Part shown: positions 14,369-14,498 of the stretch, one piece after another
How positions within the stretch are numbered: position 1 is the first letter of the stretch
Layout of the letters: every line of letters begins with the position of its first letter
Source of the DNA: an uncultured Collinsella sp.
GTDB lineage: Bacteria; Actinomycetota; Coriobacteriia; Coriobacteriales; Coriobacteriaceae
DNA: 14,498 nt
Assembly: GCA_902475445.1 (NCBI GenBank)
Contig: CABRZN010000042.1
Location: 1 to 14,498 of the forward strand
Direction: 5' to 3'
Notes under the pieces: model-generated
The model's input: only the letters and a program-made list of their open reading frames with translations
The model's database searches: none
Told to the model about the DNA's origin: nothing
Translations under genes and position numbers: made by a program

Positions 14369-14449
14369 GGTAGTCGTTGGGGACGTTCTTAAACGGCTAC
14401 CCAAGGAGTGTCCCAAACCGCCGGCAGAAAAGGAGCGTCCCTAACTGCC
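14369..14449. repeat. Degenerate tandem repeat and stem near the right edge
   Basis: AAGGAGTGTCCCAAACCGCC (14403-14422) and AAGGAGCGTCCCTAACTGCC (14430-14449) match at 17 of 20 positions with a 27-base period. Just upstream GGGTAG and CTACCC (ending 14401), with inner CGTT/AACG, form a stem. A minus-strand frame entering from the right edge covers the repeat and stops near 14393; whether it is coding cannot be judged here. I see nothing else in 14331-14498. Confidence 0.5.
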
Positions 14450-14498
14450 ACATCCGGAGCAAGATAACGCCGCAGGTAGAGGACGGACAGCGAGCGGG

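Noticed and set aside
14403..14449. Possible CRISPR array
   Set aside because: Only two imperfect units with a seven-base gap and no spacers of normal length; no cas genes in the window.

Overview
The window looks like a chromosomal stretch from a high-GC anaerobic gut actinobacterium of the Coriobacteriia, most like Collinsella. This is an inference from several things together: GC-rich codon use, a Leloir galactose operon with a class II GalT, a flavodiiron protein, and the style of the regulators. No rRNA or tRNA gene is present to settle the taxon.

Layout. 1-2837 (minus): galK-galT operon with TAATG overlap; galT runs off the left edge. 2838-3174: control region with three copies of a LacI-type operator. 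3175-4206 (plus): LacI-family repressor, the likely regulator of galKT. 4337-5497 (plus): flavodiiron protein behind an extended -10 promoter that carries two palindromes. 5532-5573: terminator. 5572-6375 (minus): DeoR-family repressor, divergent from 6710-7567 (plus), a 285-residue class II fructose/tagatose-bisphosphate aldolase. 7568-7900: non-coding, with a very long perfect inverted repeat and a diverged direct duplication of half of it. 7901-9519 (minus): HAD phosphatase preceded by an AraC-family regulator that is interrupted by one in-frame TGA. 9545-9754 holds a doubtful small ORF, and 9755-10007 has no confident gene. 10008-10994 (minus): one polypeptide joining a NUDIX hydrolase to a Vsr-type mismatch endonuclease. 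11143-14102 (plus): BceAB-like ABC transporter whose ATPase gene has lost Walker B through a frameshifting deletion while the permease is intact. 14103-14498: terminator, a second long palindromic element and a degenerate tandem repeat.

How the genes fit together. The left half is sugar metabolism under local repressors: galactose to glucose-1-phosphate by GalK/GalT, and triose formation by the aldolase. The flavodiiron protein fits oxygen or NO detoxification in an anaerobe. The right half carries signs of decay (AraC nonsense codon, ABC deletion) and palindromic intergenic elements. The most unusual coding feature is the NUDIX-Vsr fusion, which would put nucleotide-pool sanitation and T:G mismatch nicking in one protein. 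No cytosine methyltransferase gene lies in the window.
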